Shown here in pieces: positions 10,841-23,200 of a stretch of DNA of 32,636 bases. This DNA comes from Trachelipus rathkii (Eukaryota > Arthropoda > Malacostraca > Isopoda > Trachelipodidae): assembly GCA_015478945.1 (NCBI GenBank), contig JABUQX010118922.1, forward strand, positions 10,001 through 42,636. Reading direction: 5' to 3'. Both the position numbers and the translations under genes were made by a program. Under the pieces are notes generated by a model that saw only the letters and a program-made list of their open reading frames with translations, was not told the origin of the DNA and did no database searches. The stretch's first letter is position 1. Each line of letters opens with the position of its first letter.

Positions 10841-11273
10841 GGATCAAAAAAATTCGCGCAGGTAGACTCTATAAGAGTAAACACTAGTCAACATTAATAA
10901 TGTATTGTGTTATAAACTATTTCTCGAAAAACTATTTATCGATTTTTTGTTATTGTCCTTCCAAAATTCCGATGTATTCGGATGGTATCGGCGATACAAT
11001 GACCGATACCGGTATCCGGCCCCCAAACGTTTTTTCGGGAAAGTACCGAGTATCCGTATCGCCCAAAGAGAATTTACAAGTTTATTGCCGAGTTTTGTAC
11101 GGTATCGGCACGCAAGCAATGTTCATGTTAACCGTGCCCATCCACTGTGGAGAACGATTTTCATAAATGCTTGGAATCCATAATAAATGGTATGTAGGAG
11201 AAAGAAGAAGTTTACAATTGAATTTCTCTTTCTAAACATTCCTCTAAGAGGATGAATGTTTTTCTCAAATTAA

Positions 11274-11776
11274 TTTTCACTATTTAGGAAACTTATCAGA
11301 CAGTTTCGAAGCTTCAATACTGGTAATAGTCTCAAAAAAATTGCTATATACCACTTAACCAAAGATACATGGAGGAAAGAATTTGCCGCAAAAAATATTA
11401 AAACTAAAAAAGGAAACAAATAGCAAAAACAACAGTGTGGGAGATGAAGAGCATTTTAATAGGCATGTACTAATTTGTCAGTGATGTGAAGAAAGATTTA
11501 ATTTTTCCACGGTTTACTTTACTGGAATGAAATTTTGGAAACGTAAGTATGGGGGGCCGTGGGTTTTACGGAAAGAACGAAGTAGCAATTGGACCGAGAG
11601 AAGGATTTTGTTTTTGCCTTTCGTCACATCCCGAGTTTGGATGACCTGCGACCACTAGAGCTGAAAGAAGAGAGAGCGAGTTAAAATTGTGCTCCAAGTA
11701 CGGGAGGGCTTTGGAACGAATTTTTGTACCAAATTGCCACGCCAGGGGAAACTACAAAAAACCCCGGAAAATATGA
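11274..11776 (+). pseudogene. series of short open segments, possible decayed coding region
   Basis: No family is recognised. A 49-codon open segment (11274-11420) has no start codon but is preceded by a pyrimidine-rich stretch ending TTTAG at 11287, like a 3' splice site. A GTAAGTAT word at 11543-11550 matches a 5' splice consensus. From 11531 one frame is open for 37 codons to TGA at 11642, then again for 43 codons to TGA at 11774. Both pieces have mixed, protein-like composition. These lengths are not improbable by chance. A frame-broken exon or transposon relic is possible, but no conserved motif supports it. Confidence 0.18.
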
Positions 11777-11876
11777 ATCACTTGGTCGATGAACAGTTAT
11801 GTAGGTTTTCGAGGAAGCGGGTCCCAACCCAAAAAACAAATTATAGGAAACTTGCAAGATCTTACAACATAAAATG

Positions 11877-13935
11877 ACCGTTCCTAATGGGGAGGAGAAA
11901 TTATGGTGGAGAGCTTGTCAATTATATCTATGTGGCGTGTGGCGCATTGAGGTAGTTAGCCGAGTCTCCTATGGGGAATTTTGCCCATTAAGATCCATAA
12001 TTATTACGATCTAGGGGAAGGCTTATAAAGCAAGTTCTTTTGGCCAACTTCCCACAATTGTGTTCCCCTACCCAAAGAAATGCTTTACCCAATAGTGTAT
12101 TACAATATATTATGAGGGAACCATTCAGAATTGTTCTAACCAAAGTTGCAAATGTAGGCATTCTGTTGCGTTTTTACTTAATTCCCATTTTAAAAAAATG
12201 TTCATAGGTTTCTTTTTTAAGATTAATGGGTCCTTTTGGTCAAGCTTATGAAAACTATTCGTAATATACAAGTAAAATTAAGTAGTTCATATGAGATTTT
12301 AGGCATCATGGGCGATTGTGGCGGAGGAGTGGAGAAAACCTATGGGCACCATTTTTATATGGTTTTTGGTTTAATCTCCCAAAGCCCATATAAAAAAAAA
12401 TGTTCCGACCCAGGTTTTCTCTGCAAAGGTTAATTGGAGCCTTAATGTCATCCTACTATGATAACCAACATATTTTACCTGAAGTTCCGAGTACATTAAA
12501 TAGCTTTGGACTAAAAAAAGCCTCCTCCCATTTAATCTGTGACCAAATAAACCCATGACAGCAGTTTAGGGATAAGTAAGCGAAAAGAAATTTTTCTGTC
12601 CTTTAAAATGGAAAAAAGCAATAGCCTATAAATAAAATTGTAAAACTGTTTCCAGGTAACTTCAATTACATACATATACCAAAAATTTGATCCTACGGCA
12701 CAATACTTCAAAACTAAAAATAAAACTGTTAAAGTGAAATCTTAAAATAATAAAAAATATGTTAAAAGTGTAGAACTGCATTATGTGGAGTCTACTTTAA
12801 CATACCAAAACTGCTAAATAGTTGATATTTATTGGTATGAATTAACGAAATATTTTAAAGAATTATTTTATTTAAGACAAACCTTTGAATTCTAAATTTC
12901 CCCTTTTTCGTTTCAATATTTTTAGTTGGTAGAAGACAATGGATGCTCACAAAATGTCACAAAAGTAAAGGATCAAGCAGGTTGCTACTAAGGTTGAAGG
13001 ACGTGTGCTTCTATGGTGTCTAATTTTATAATCATTGAAGCAGTTAGCCCTAAGGTAATACCCAATAAGATATCACAGAAGGCGACTTTCGAGTTTTTAC
13101 GTTTTATCGGCCACTTTAAACTTGAGGAAGGGTGAGGATACTATCGAGTCATTTTGCTAGTGTACATATAATACTTTATCTTGAATTAGATAATGGGAAA
13201 ATTGTATTGACGGATTTTTATTTTTGAGACCAATTTTAATAATTCTAATTCAACATTAATGAACTAGACCTTAGCAAAAGGGAGAGTTGTCCCAAGGTAA
13301 AGTATAAGTATTGTAATTACATAACGTTATTGTATGACAAATAGGAAAAAAGTGATGTGCAAATAATTTTTGTTTTGAATATATAATAGAAACTATGTGA
13401 GAGAAAGAAGAGTTGTGGAAAAAGACCAGAGAAATGAGGCGGTTGAATAGAATTAATCCAGTAATGGAGAACATTCATATTTTTGCAAATATTGTTATTG
13501 TGCAATAAATAATTCTATATCTCATAATAAATTATCATTAATTAATTAATATCGGATTTCTACATCCGTTTAACTTTTTGTTTATTATTATCAACTTAAG
13601 CAATTCGAGCTTTCCAAGTATCCTCCACCTCACATTAAAAAAAATTTATAAAAAACTATAATTTAAATTAGTAATAAAATTAAAAAAATCATAAAATATA
13701 TATGCAAATTAATAAATAATAATAAAATTACTTTTAAACGAAAATAAATCCCAATAATAAAATAATTATGCAAAGATCTATTATAATATACTAATTATAA
13801 TGTCCATAGCTTTATGATTCCATAATGTTATCTTCGGATGGAGTGACGAAGCCTTTTATCTACGTCGTTTTCAAGCCGCTTCAGCCCTATCTAATGTTGA
13901 TTGAAGTATGCCCATGTGCGCCGGTCCTCTAGATA
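11877..13935. other. AT-rich stretch without identifiable features
   Basis: Composition is mixed and AT-rich. Small hairpins are present, for example ATGGG/CCCAT at 11971-11988. The few open frames (12236-12433 +, 13271-13505 -) are short and unfamiliar. ATTAATTAATTAAT lies at about 13537-13551. I see no gene or RNA. Confidence 0.4.
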
Positions 13936-14267
13936 TAAGACGTAAAAAAGTAACAAAATAAAGGTGGTGTTAATGAATATATGAAAAAAGAGGGGAAAGA
14001 ATGAAGCAGGTGGTAAAGAAGGGAAAATAAAGGGAATAGAAAGGTCAAAAGAATATGGATAGAAAAAGTCAGGGATAGGAGTATAATAAGGGACACATGA
14101 AGGGATTATCGGGTTAAGTGGTGAAACCTGGACGATAAAAGGGGAGACAAGAATGGGGAAAGCTGATGTGTGCATTTAGACTATGGATGGTATCAAAAAT
14201 AAAGCGTGTGGAACGGAAATGTGAGGTCTGAAAATATATTGAGGAAAGATGGGATTAGGAGTTATGC

Positions 14268-14290
14268 AAAAATAAAAAATAAAAATAAAA
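14268..14290. repeat. short A-rich simple repeat
   Basis: Runs of four to six A's separated by single T's over 23 bases. It could be a degraded A-rich tail of a retroposed sequence or a simple repeat. Nothing beside it decides which. Confidence 0.5.
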
Positions 14291-17200
14291 CAGGTAATTG
14301 TTATCAAAGGCTTATACGGAGTATTTGAGGGCAAAAGTGACGGTGTACTGGGATAAGTGAGGAAACTTAGACTGTGTACCTAGAAAGGAGATATATTATA
14401 GGTGGAACAGTGGAGATGAAGAATAGAGTAGGAGGAGAATATAAAATAATAAGAAAGAAAGTGTAAAAAATATGTGATAAAAGGATAATATTTAAATAAT
14501 TCATAGAAGATTTAAATTTTAGAAGGAGACTCTGAGGTGATAAAGCTTCCTCTCCAAAGGACGGACGAGAAAGCGAGGATGGAGGTATTATTCTTCGAAT
14601 TACAAGTGGAACATTTGTCCTATCCTAGGTGAATTGCTGCCTGACGTGTTAAGGGTAAAAAATCTTGGTGGAGTCTTTCGAAGCAGCGTCGAATGCGATT
14701 GAGACGAGCAGAAATAATAGGTAAATCAAAGTAGGAAGACTAGAGTGGTCTGTGTTGGTGGTTGAACGTGAGGTCATGCCGAGATAATAGTAAGGAGTGT
14801 ATATGGGCTAAACTACGTAGATAATTTATTTAATAAAAACAAAAGTAGTTTTATTTCTGTCGTATGAGAGAAGTTAAAGAAGGACCCACACGAGGACGCA
14901 ATTGGATTAAGAGGGGGAAGTCACAACTTTGTAAAGTCAGAGAGAGGTGATAAAAAGGGGGCTGGCACCGATGCCAATGTGGAAGGTATAATAAGCTGAT
15001 AAACGTTTCCAAAGTGTACCCACTCCTCAGCTTAGTATGTATAGCGTTTCTGGAACGCGGCCCAAAGGCGGAAGAGTCCCGACTCGGTCCCGAAGCCAGA
15101 GAGAGCATATTTGGGAAGACGATTAATTCGTAAAGAGAGAGAAAAGATAAAAGGAAAGAGAGATTCGATTAGTATTATTTTAAAAATGATATATAAATAT
15201 TTTTTTATTAGTGGTTTAGAAAATATTGATATTTGGTGATCTAACGAAAGAAATATATGAATTATAAAATATTTTGTGTGAACGATAGAACCGCAAAAGG
15301 TGAGAAATAAGCTCAGCGTAAAACAGATTAGACCCGATAAAGATGAAGGCTTTAAATCAAGAAAACTTGAGCAAAATTGAATAAGTAATTTGGCCTTCTA
15401 TGTTTCCTGTCGATATTAATTTGAGAGAACTGAAAGTGGTACGGGGTATGTGCCGGCTGGGACACGGTTGAGTAGGCATGTAGGCTTTAGATTAGTATGG
15501 AAAAGGTCCTATTCCCCAGAGTCAACATTGTAAAAAAATAAATAGTGTATTATGGACCACAAGGGAGGTATAAGGCAATCAAAATGGGCTACCTCCCAGC
15601 CGAAGACTAAGTGGTAGAGATAGCCTGTAGATCTCCCAGAAAAAGGAACCCACGTATTTATTTATTATAATCACGATCTTTTCAATAAAATGTCGTAAAA
15701 AGTTGCTCCGCCTCTGTCGTCTCCGTTATTAGTGTTAGTTGATTATAAAGGATAGAAATAGGTAATAGCAACGGTCGGTAATTAAAGGTGGTTTGGGCAC
15801 GTAGAGGAGGGTCAAAAAAATGTAAAAAGGAAAAGAAGGGAAAAAGGTCGGTTATGAGACTGCGGGGTAGTGAGATAAGGAAAGAGAGATCCGTGACCCG
15901 AATAAAATGGATCAGTGGGAGTCGGATAGTGTGTAAGAGAGAAAAGAGGATGGACAAAAAGGTAGTGGGCGAGAGGGCGCGGAGGGGGGTTAGGTGAGAA
16001 GAAGACAGGTCTCGAACGTTTGTAAGATACAAACACGTGCTCGGAAAAAAGCATTATGAGCAAACAACCCAAGCAAGCCAACCAACATGTCATGCCCGGA
16101 CACCGGTGCCTCTGGTACCTGGGGAAAAATAAATAAAAAAAGAGCGTATATAATGTACACAAACTCTAAGGGTAACACAATAGAGGTACGAGGGGGTGAG
16201 GCCACTGGAGACTGAGCAACGAGGAGACTAGTAAGTGGTACAAAGCGTCTTAAGCAGATACAGCTCAACGAGTAACTTGTAAGCTAATACCCCGTGTAAT
16301 CATATCACTCAGTACGGCTGCGTGGTAAACGAAGACACAAGAACCGAACATGAACTGTGAGGGGTAAGTACCTTTTTTAGTGGTGCTGAGCTCGCTGCTT
16401 GTTGGCTTAAGAGCCCAAGGAATCTACGATGAAGAAAGGAGTGGGGTGGGCTAGGACGGGGGGAATTATCAGTACAATCATCCTTGCAGTTAAGGCGCCA
16501 CAATATGAAGAAAAAACTACCGGCTATAATGAGAGGAATGTTTATATGCTCCCACTCAGAGGAGGCGACAGCGTGAGGGAGCGAGAGAACGGACAGCGAT
16601 GGGAATAAGAAACTTGTACAGGTATGATCGTTCATGAGAATAGAGATACTACTATGCTAAAAAAAAGCCGGTACGCTATAACGGAAAATGGGAAGATGGA
16701 AGGAGTAGGAAGAACAAACGGAGGAGGCCAAACGGAAGACCTGACGAACGCCGTGGAACCCAAAAGTGTGTGCGTGACAAACGTGAGTGGGTGTAAAAGA
16801 GTGAAACGCCGGCAACGCTTGTACAGGTAAAAAGATCAACGGTGCAACTTTGGAATTAGCTAAAACACACAAAGAGAGGAATTGCTACCTCTCGTTGATA
16901 GCTAACCTCGTGGGTCGGATGAGGATCTGGGGGTGAACTGACAAAACAACCTAATCGAATGCCGAATGCGGTAACTGGGTAGAAGAATCGCGGAGATCCC
17001 AGAATGGAAAGGAGTGCTGCGATCTCCGATATAGGCAAGGTCACTGTACAGCATGAACCTGCTAGCGTGAATAAAGAAACGAAGAAAGGTAAAGACTTAT
17101 CTGGATGTAGGCTGACATCGAACCATAGGGCGGAGATGGTTGTGTGAACCTAATAAGTATGGAAATGCGTTCAAAGGGAACAGAGCGAAAGAAGGCCAAA

Positions 17201-17299
17201 AAAAAAAAGGAGATACGTAGCAGAACACCTTAAGAAACCACAGAGAGACGCCACGATTTTCTCAACTCTTTCTTACTGGGATATTCGCACGAAGGAGTA

Positions 17300-20200
17300 T
17301 CGCCGTACCGGCCACCCATTATTCCTCGTGTAGACGCCTAAACCTTCATTGTTTCACGAGGGAAGAGACCCCTGAATCGTATTATGAAAAAATAACTAGT
17401 AAGGCCCCAATGACATAAACCATGGTAAATACTGGTGAATGGCATGGTCCTCTATTTAGGGATTTTCAATGTACACGACACAAAAAAGAAACTAAAGAAA
17501 AATAGAACTAAAGAAAGAATCGCACCTAAGTTACGAAAAAAACACAATGATGAAAAGAAGATACACGGTAAATCGGGTCGTGAGCGCGATAACTGACTCA
17601 CTTTGCTAAGAGCAGCGAGGCAGAAGGCAACAGAGCTTGGGCCGGGGGGGAAATACCCAGGAACGAGAACGCTTGAGGAGGGAGGACAAAAAAGAATGTG
17701 GGAGGGGCCGAAAAAATAAAATTATCGTGTAATGAAGAAGCCGAGGCTACTGAAGTAGGGTGACCGCAACGGAAGACCCCGAACTCGATGGACTGAAAGT
17801 GTGCAAGCCCAGAATGCCACCAAGTAGACCGGTTAGCACAGCCAACAATCCTCACGTGGGCTCGTGGAGGTGTTCCGAAGTAGGCGCCTCAAAGCACTAA
17901 ATAGGATTTATGCCGGGCTGTAGTGAAAGCAAGCCAGCCCGGTTATCACTATGGCTAGTGGGGCCTGTTGATCGTCGTTTCACGATGACCAGACGAGGAT
18001 ACACACGGACCGTCCGGTTCCTGTACATATGATGGCGTGCGCGAAAAAGGAGGGTTTCAATAGGAATGGAGTGTGAGAGTTTGCAGAAAGTAGACTTAGC
18101 ACCCAGCACATAGTCTGGCCTCCGTACAGCGTTGGCAAACCATGACTTGGTAATTAACGACGTGCTCTGAGCGGTCCACGGAGAACAGATGACCCCTAGC
18201 GAGCAGGGCTGGGATCATGGCACTTGCTTACAAAGCTGTTAGACATCAAGACCTTGCTGCTGTGCCGTATACTACCCCCTGGCCCAATAAATCCACCCCA
18301 GCATCCCATGTCGCATGGTCGAACACATTAGTGCATGAGGAAAAGACGCCCTCTCTCCTCATATAAGGTAGGCCGGGAGAAAGCTTGTTGGAAGATCATG
18401 GAGCAGAGGAAAGGCGTCGGCAATTTGAAAGTTGGGATGGGCGACCATCTGCCTGTGGCTCACTGGCTAATATAGGCGCCCAGGGGAAGCAAGCGATGAG
18501 GAAACGGTCACCGGGTCTGATCAGCGCCTGCAACAATGGCAAAATGGGCATAATTGATAGGAAGAAAATTCGACCATCTAGCTCATTACGAATCTCTTTT
18601 TGAGATCGTGGGACAAACCGGTAGCTAGATCTCAGTGCCTCAAATGGGGGTCGGATGTGGAACCCTTCATATTGTAGCTAGCGGTGTGAAAGCAGTAGCT
18701 GTGGTGTCCAAGTAACTGGCCCAGATTGACGTTGAGGTTTCCGGGAAGAGGAGAGAAGAGAAGGACCGGAAAGAAACGGACGGAGGCCCAGCGTGAGCAG
18801 GAAGTGAGCCCCCGAAATGAGAACGGAGACCACAGAGAGATTAATCAACGTATAGCACTCTCTTAGCGGAGAGCTATGAAAAAGAGATGCGGCAATAGGT
18901 GGTAAACCTACATAGTGGGCTTATCGCATCGCCAGGTCTACCCCTCGCAGAATTCCCACGTTAAATATGGCCGAGGGGTGAGGCGGGAGTGGGCCGGGAC
19001 GGCCTGCAAGCATCCGAAACAGTACGACGGTAGCCCCCCTGATCGTCCTAGCTGAGGCCCGAGAGCTAGTGAATGCGCTTTCAGCGGGGCCGGCCACTGC
19101 CAGCGGCAAGCCACGGGAGAAGAACTAAGTACTACTCGACGAGTGAGAAGAAATGTTGTTGCCAAAAACCGGCTGACCAAGAACGGATTGTCTCCCGCTG
19201 CGTTGTTGATTTGCCGCGCCCCCTGATGTACCCACGCCTCTCGAGTAGAGAAGAGCATCACGTGTTGTTATCACGTTGCAAGAGCATCATGGTATAGAAT
19301 GTCGCTGGGGGAGGGCGGTGCCAGGGGGCCATAGAGCTGATGGAATTTACTGGGAGGAGAGGCAGAAGTGAGAACGGCCAAAAGGGCGCGGAGCAAGTGA
19401 GTTGTGAGGTGCGCAAGACAGCGGCAAGAAGAATTAGCCGTCAGGCAATGCGAGTGTATACCGTCCATGCATTCGGGAGGCTAGACGAACGTGCCAAACC
19501 ATAATAACCGGAGCACCATTTCTGCCGCGTGCGGCCCGGGAAAGGGCCTAAAAACTGAGGTTACTATCGCGACGGAAGTGGCTTCACCTCGCTGGGTTAC
19601 CCTAAAGGGGAACTTGCCCAAGCGCAGCAAGCTAAAACAATCTCTAACAGAACTTCTGTAAATTGGCCTTTTCCTGTCCTCCTTATTCGGAACATCTCGC
19701 CAAGACTGAGCGGCGTACTGGTGTGTTTTGCGCGCGGCCCACATAAAGAGCCCTGGTGCTTGAGGGACAAAGAGACACTCTGGGAGGAAGGGCGAAGAGG
19801 GCAGTGCCATTCGTTCTGATGGACTGGAGGAGAAGGCAAGGCATAGGGACGACGGCCAGACGATAAGGTTTAGGGTATAGCAGTCGTTGGCACAAAAGAC
19901 TGCACGCGACCATCCCGCCTGGCACAGCAATAGTGTGATACGGAGCCGTTGTGCCGTGAGGGCATATTGTATCACCGCTTATGACGTCTCCGGGCATACA
20001 ACCCACGCTTGGAGTCGGAGCTAGTAAGGAACCATACAAGCGGAGAAAGCGGTCAGGGAACGCTTGATAAGTCCGCCATTATAGAGTCCGCATTGGTCTT
20101 TGGAAGAGCACCGTCCTAGCTGCGAGACCAATTAGGGCCCTGACGGCGCAGAAACGCGGATGTTCGGGCAGCTACGGCCGATGATGAAGCTGCACGTTGG

Positions 20201-23200
20201 ACACTTGGGGACGCGTGACACGAGACCGGCAGCGCAGTGACAGGAACAACTCTGACCCGAAAGGACAGGAAGGGGCATGGGAAGTGATGACGGACACGAG
20301 AGTCTGACAGCGAAGGGGAGCAGGACAAGGGCCGAAGCGGAGGGAGCGGAGCAGAGGTGGAGTAACGCGGGCTGGGGCCAGACGCGCGGTCTACCTAGCC
20401 AGCATGGATGTAACACGCCTCAGTAGCCGCATCCGGACAAGACGGTTTGTGCAACCGAACGCGCGACGGGACGGCGCCGCTCGTCGAGGCACACGTGGTC
20501 TTACCCGGGTCGGCGTCTGACCAAACCCAGCGCCTCGACGCAGCGCATCACGATGAGCCCGCGGCTCGTGCCAGCTGGTGGATTCTGCTGGGTACCAACT
20601 AACGAGACGTGGGTACCCTCTGAGTACGCGCATGTCACGCACGGAAGGAAGAAGCGCTCTGACGAGGAGGGCGAGACTGAGTTAGATAGGACCCCCAACA
20701 TGATGCAAAGGACAGGCGTCAGTGTGTCGCACCAGACCGCAGGCCCGTCAGGAGCCCGGCAACGGGTGGGTTGGCGAGGGAAGGCCAGGTAACCTCGGGA
20801 CCCACGGCAAGACCGCGCCCAAAACTCATGGGGCGCCACAACGGCCCGATACAGGCCATTCCGGCAGACAGCGTAAACCAAAGAGACCAGGGAGAAGCGG
20901 GGCCACCACGGCATAATTGGTACCGTCGGCGGGCATACATAGGACTAACATGGACAAATTCGCCCTACCATCGTAAACCGATGAGCCACACTCGATAACT
21001 TGCAGGCGTGGAACCCTAAGCGCCACGCTCTCCCGTTGTAAACCTAAAATTGACAAGTTCCACAAGGCATGTCGTAAGGGAAATGTCCCGTTGTATTCAC
21101 CGGGAGAAAGCGCCGCGCCAACAAGGCTTGCTTGCGGTAACCACACTGCACTAACCCACGGGACAGCTTTACGAAGTAAGTCGAGGTTGAAGAGACGGAC
21201 CAATGCCGTTGAACAAGCGACACAAAAAACCTACTTCTAGTGTTTCATCACTTCTTTCCGATCGCCAGAAGCTATGGGACGGCGGCTGTCCGGGGCGTGT
21301 CCGCAGAGACGAAACCCGATCGGGATCCCTGAACATATAAGAGGGCGGTTCGAGAGAGGCGACCGGCCAAAAACTCGGTAACAAAGCAAAAAAAAAACGA
21401 GGATAGAGGTGAAAAGCTTGAGTTGTGCAAAAACAAATTTAAGACAAGAACTTCATACAAGTCGGCCCGATGATGCAAGAAGGAAAGAAAGAAAAAAAGA
21501 GACACAAGGCGGGGAGTAAACTTGATCTGATGGGGATTTTTGGTCACGCACCAGGCGTGCAACCCAGAAGAGGGGTCGACCGGTTGACGGGAGAAAACCA
21601 AGAAAACTACTACGGCGCCGCGGCAATGGCCGATGCCAAGTCCCTGTAGGAGTACATCAAGCACGGGGCCTCCAGTGCGTACGCCGTAACCGAGGAACAG
21701 GCAGCCAAGCCCGAAAGGTGTGGAACGACGATGTGTAGTACATAATATGCCAAAGCGAGATTGATTGAGACCCGGAGATCAGAAAATAGTTATGGATACA
21801 CGCAGTCACTGGGACTCTCCAAGAAAAGGACTGCACTTACCTCATCGCTTGAGGAGGGATGTATCTCCTGTTCTACTGATGGAAGAGAAGAGAGAGAGAG
21901 AGGCGATGAATTAAGGCTAGTCCCATGGCGATATAATAATATCGAGATGCATCCATTTTAGCCTTAGAAGTAGTTGGAGTGATAAGAGATGAGTAAGCGG
22001 AACTATCGTACCTTCCTTCGGAGACTTATCTATACTCAATTAGAGAGAAGAGAAAGGTAGTAGTGAGAGTTTACCTTACAGGAAGAGGTTCGTGGAGTAT
22101 AGACACGAAACACGATATGACACTCCTACTTAGAGTATAATGGTCCAGAAGAGGGGGCGAACGGTGTAGCCTGGAGATGACTTCAATTTAGTGTGTAAGG
22201 AGCCCCTCTGCCTAGTCTAGATAAGTTCAAAAAGCGGCTGCCTCATTAAACGCAGGCGCAGAAGTTGCCGCGAGCGGCCGGAAAACACCGAGTCAATGCC
22301 ATGTATGTGTCAGAGCTTACATGGGCTGCTAGCCGCGGATGAGCGCGTACTTGCAGCCTGTTCGCGAACCCTGTGCCAGGCCTCCGCGGGGTGCTCGAAG
22401 GGATAACATACAAGACATTCAAAAGCTCCCATGGCATCCCTTCCTAATCATTGTGCACTTCGGCATCCGATGGCACAGAAAAGGGCGAGGGATTTTGCAA
22501 GCCCGGCAACCTCTCGTTCGTCCGAATCACCACCAACATAAGGCATCCTTACACGCAGATGAAATGCATATATGTCTCGACTAGAATTGACTTGGGTATG
22601 AGAAAATTTGACCGAGAGAATAGAGAGCTATAGAGGGGTCGTCTGAGAAGAATAACCTGTCATGAAAATGATTCAGAGCGAAGAAAGATAGATATCATTT
22701 GAAAAAAAAAACAGTACAAGCATGTAAGATCTCACTAACGGGGGTTCAGCCACGCCAAAATCTTCAGCGTACTTTAAACGTGCATCGACAACGAGGCTCA
22801 CGGGAAGCTCCAACAGGCCCGTACCCTCGACGCATTGAAGTGAGGGACGCGAGCACGCCCTAATACAAGAAGAGCACGGGGAGCTCTTGTGCATGCCGGA
22901 TCAATGATGTAGGACGTACGTGCAGGCTCGGTGTGCGAAAAGGGCACCAAAGAGTAGGTACTTCGGTGCCCAATTGTGTCCGTTGGGCTAAGCTCTGTGG
23001 TCCCACGGGCCCAGTGCGAAGAACACGCTGGATCGCAGGACACCTACGCAGGGGAACCGAAGAGGAATGGAAATCAAAAGACCCGCCGTACGCAAATGTA
23101 ACACCCTAGTTGGCAGGGGCGCGGTGGTACAACCCCGGCATGAGACTAGAGACGACCCACCCCAACAATAGGCGAAAGTAAACCGAGAACAAAAAGGATT

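Larger units (their letters stand above)
10559..11108. repeat. cluster of TATCGG / CCGATA words with palindromes
   Basis: TATCGG, its complement or a one-base variant occurs at about 10560, 10791, 10986, 11003, 11013, 11051, 11057 and 11103. A perfect 12-bp palindrome, GATACCGGTATC, is at 11005-11016. GTATCG-G-CGATAC is at 10985-10997. Clustered short inverted words of this kind are seen as subterminal transposase-binding repeats in some DNA transposons, for example hAT types. No terminal repeats or target duplications were identified, so the element class is open. Confidence 0.5.

Noticed and set aside
11948..11959. TGAGGTAGT word like the let-7 microRNA seed region
   Set aside because: No complementary arm was found nearby to form a precursor hairpin, and the match ends after about 9 bases.
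19481..19975. 164-codon minus frame in the GC-rich core as a real protein
   Set aside because: It has mixed composition but no family resemblance, no plausible gene context, and overlapping open frames in other registers. Its length is within chance for about 50% GC over this span.
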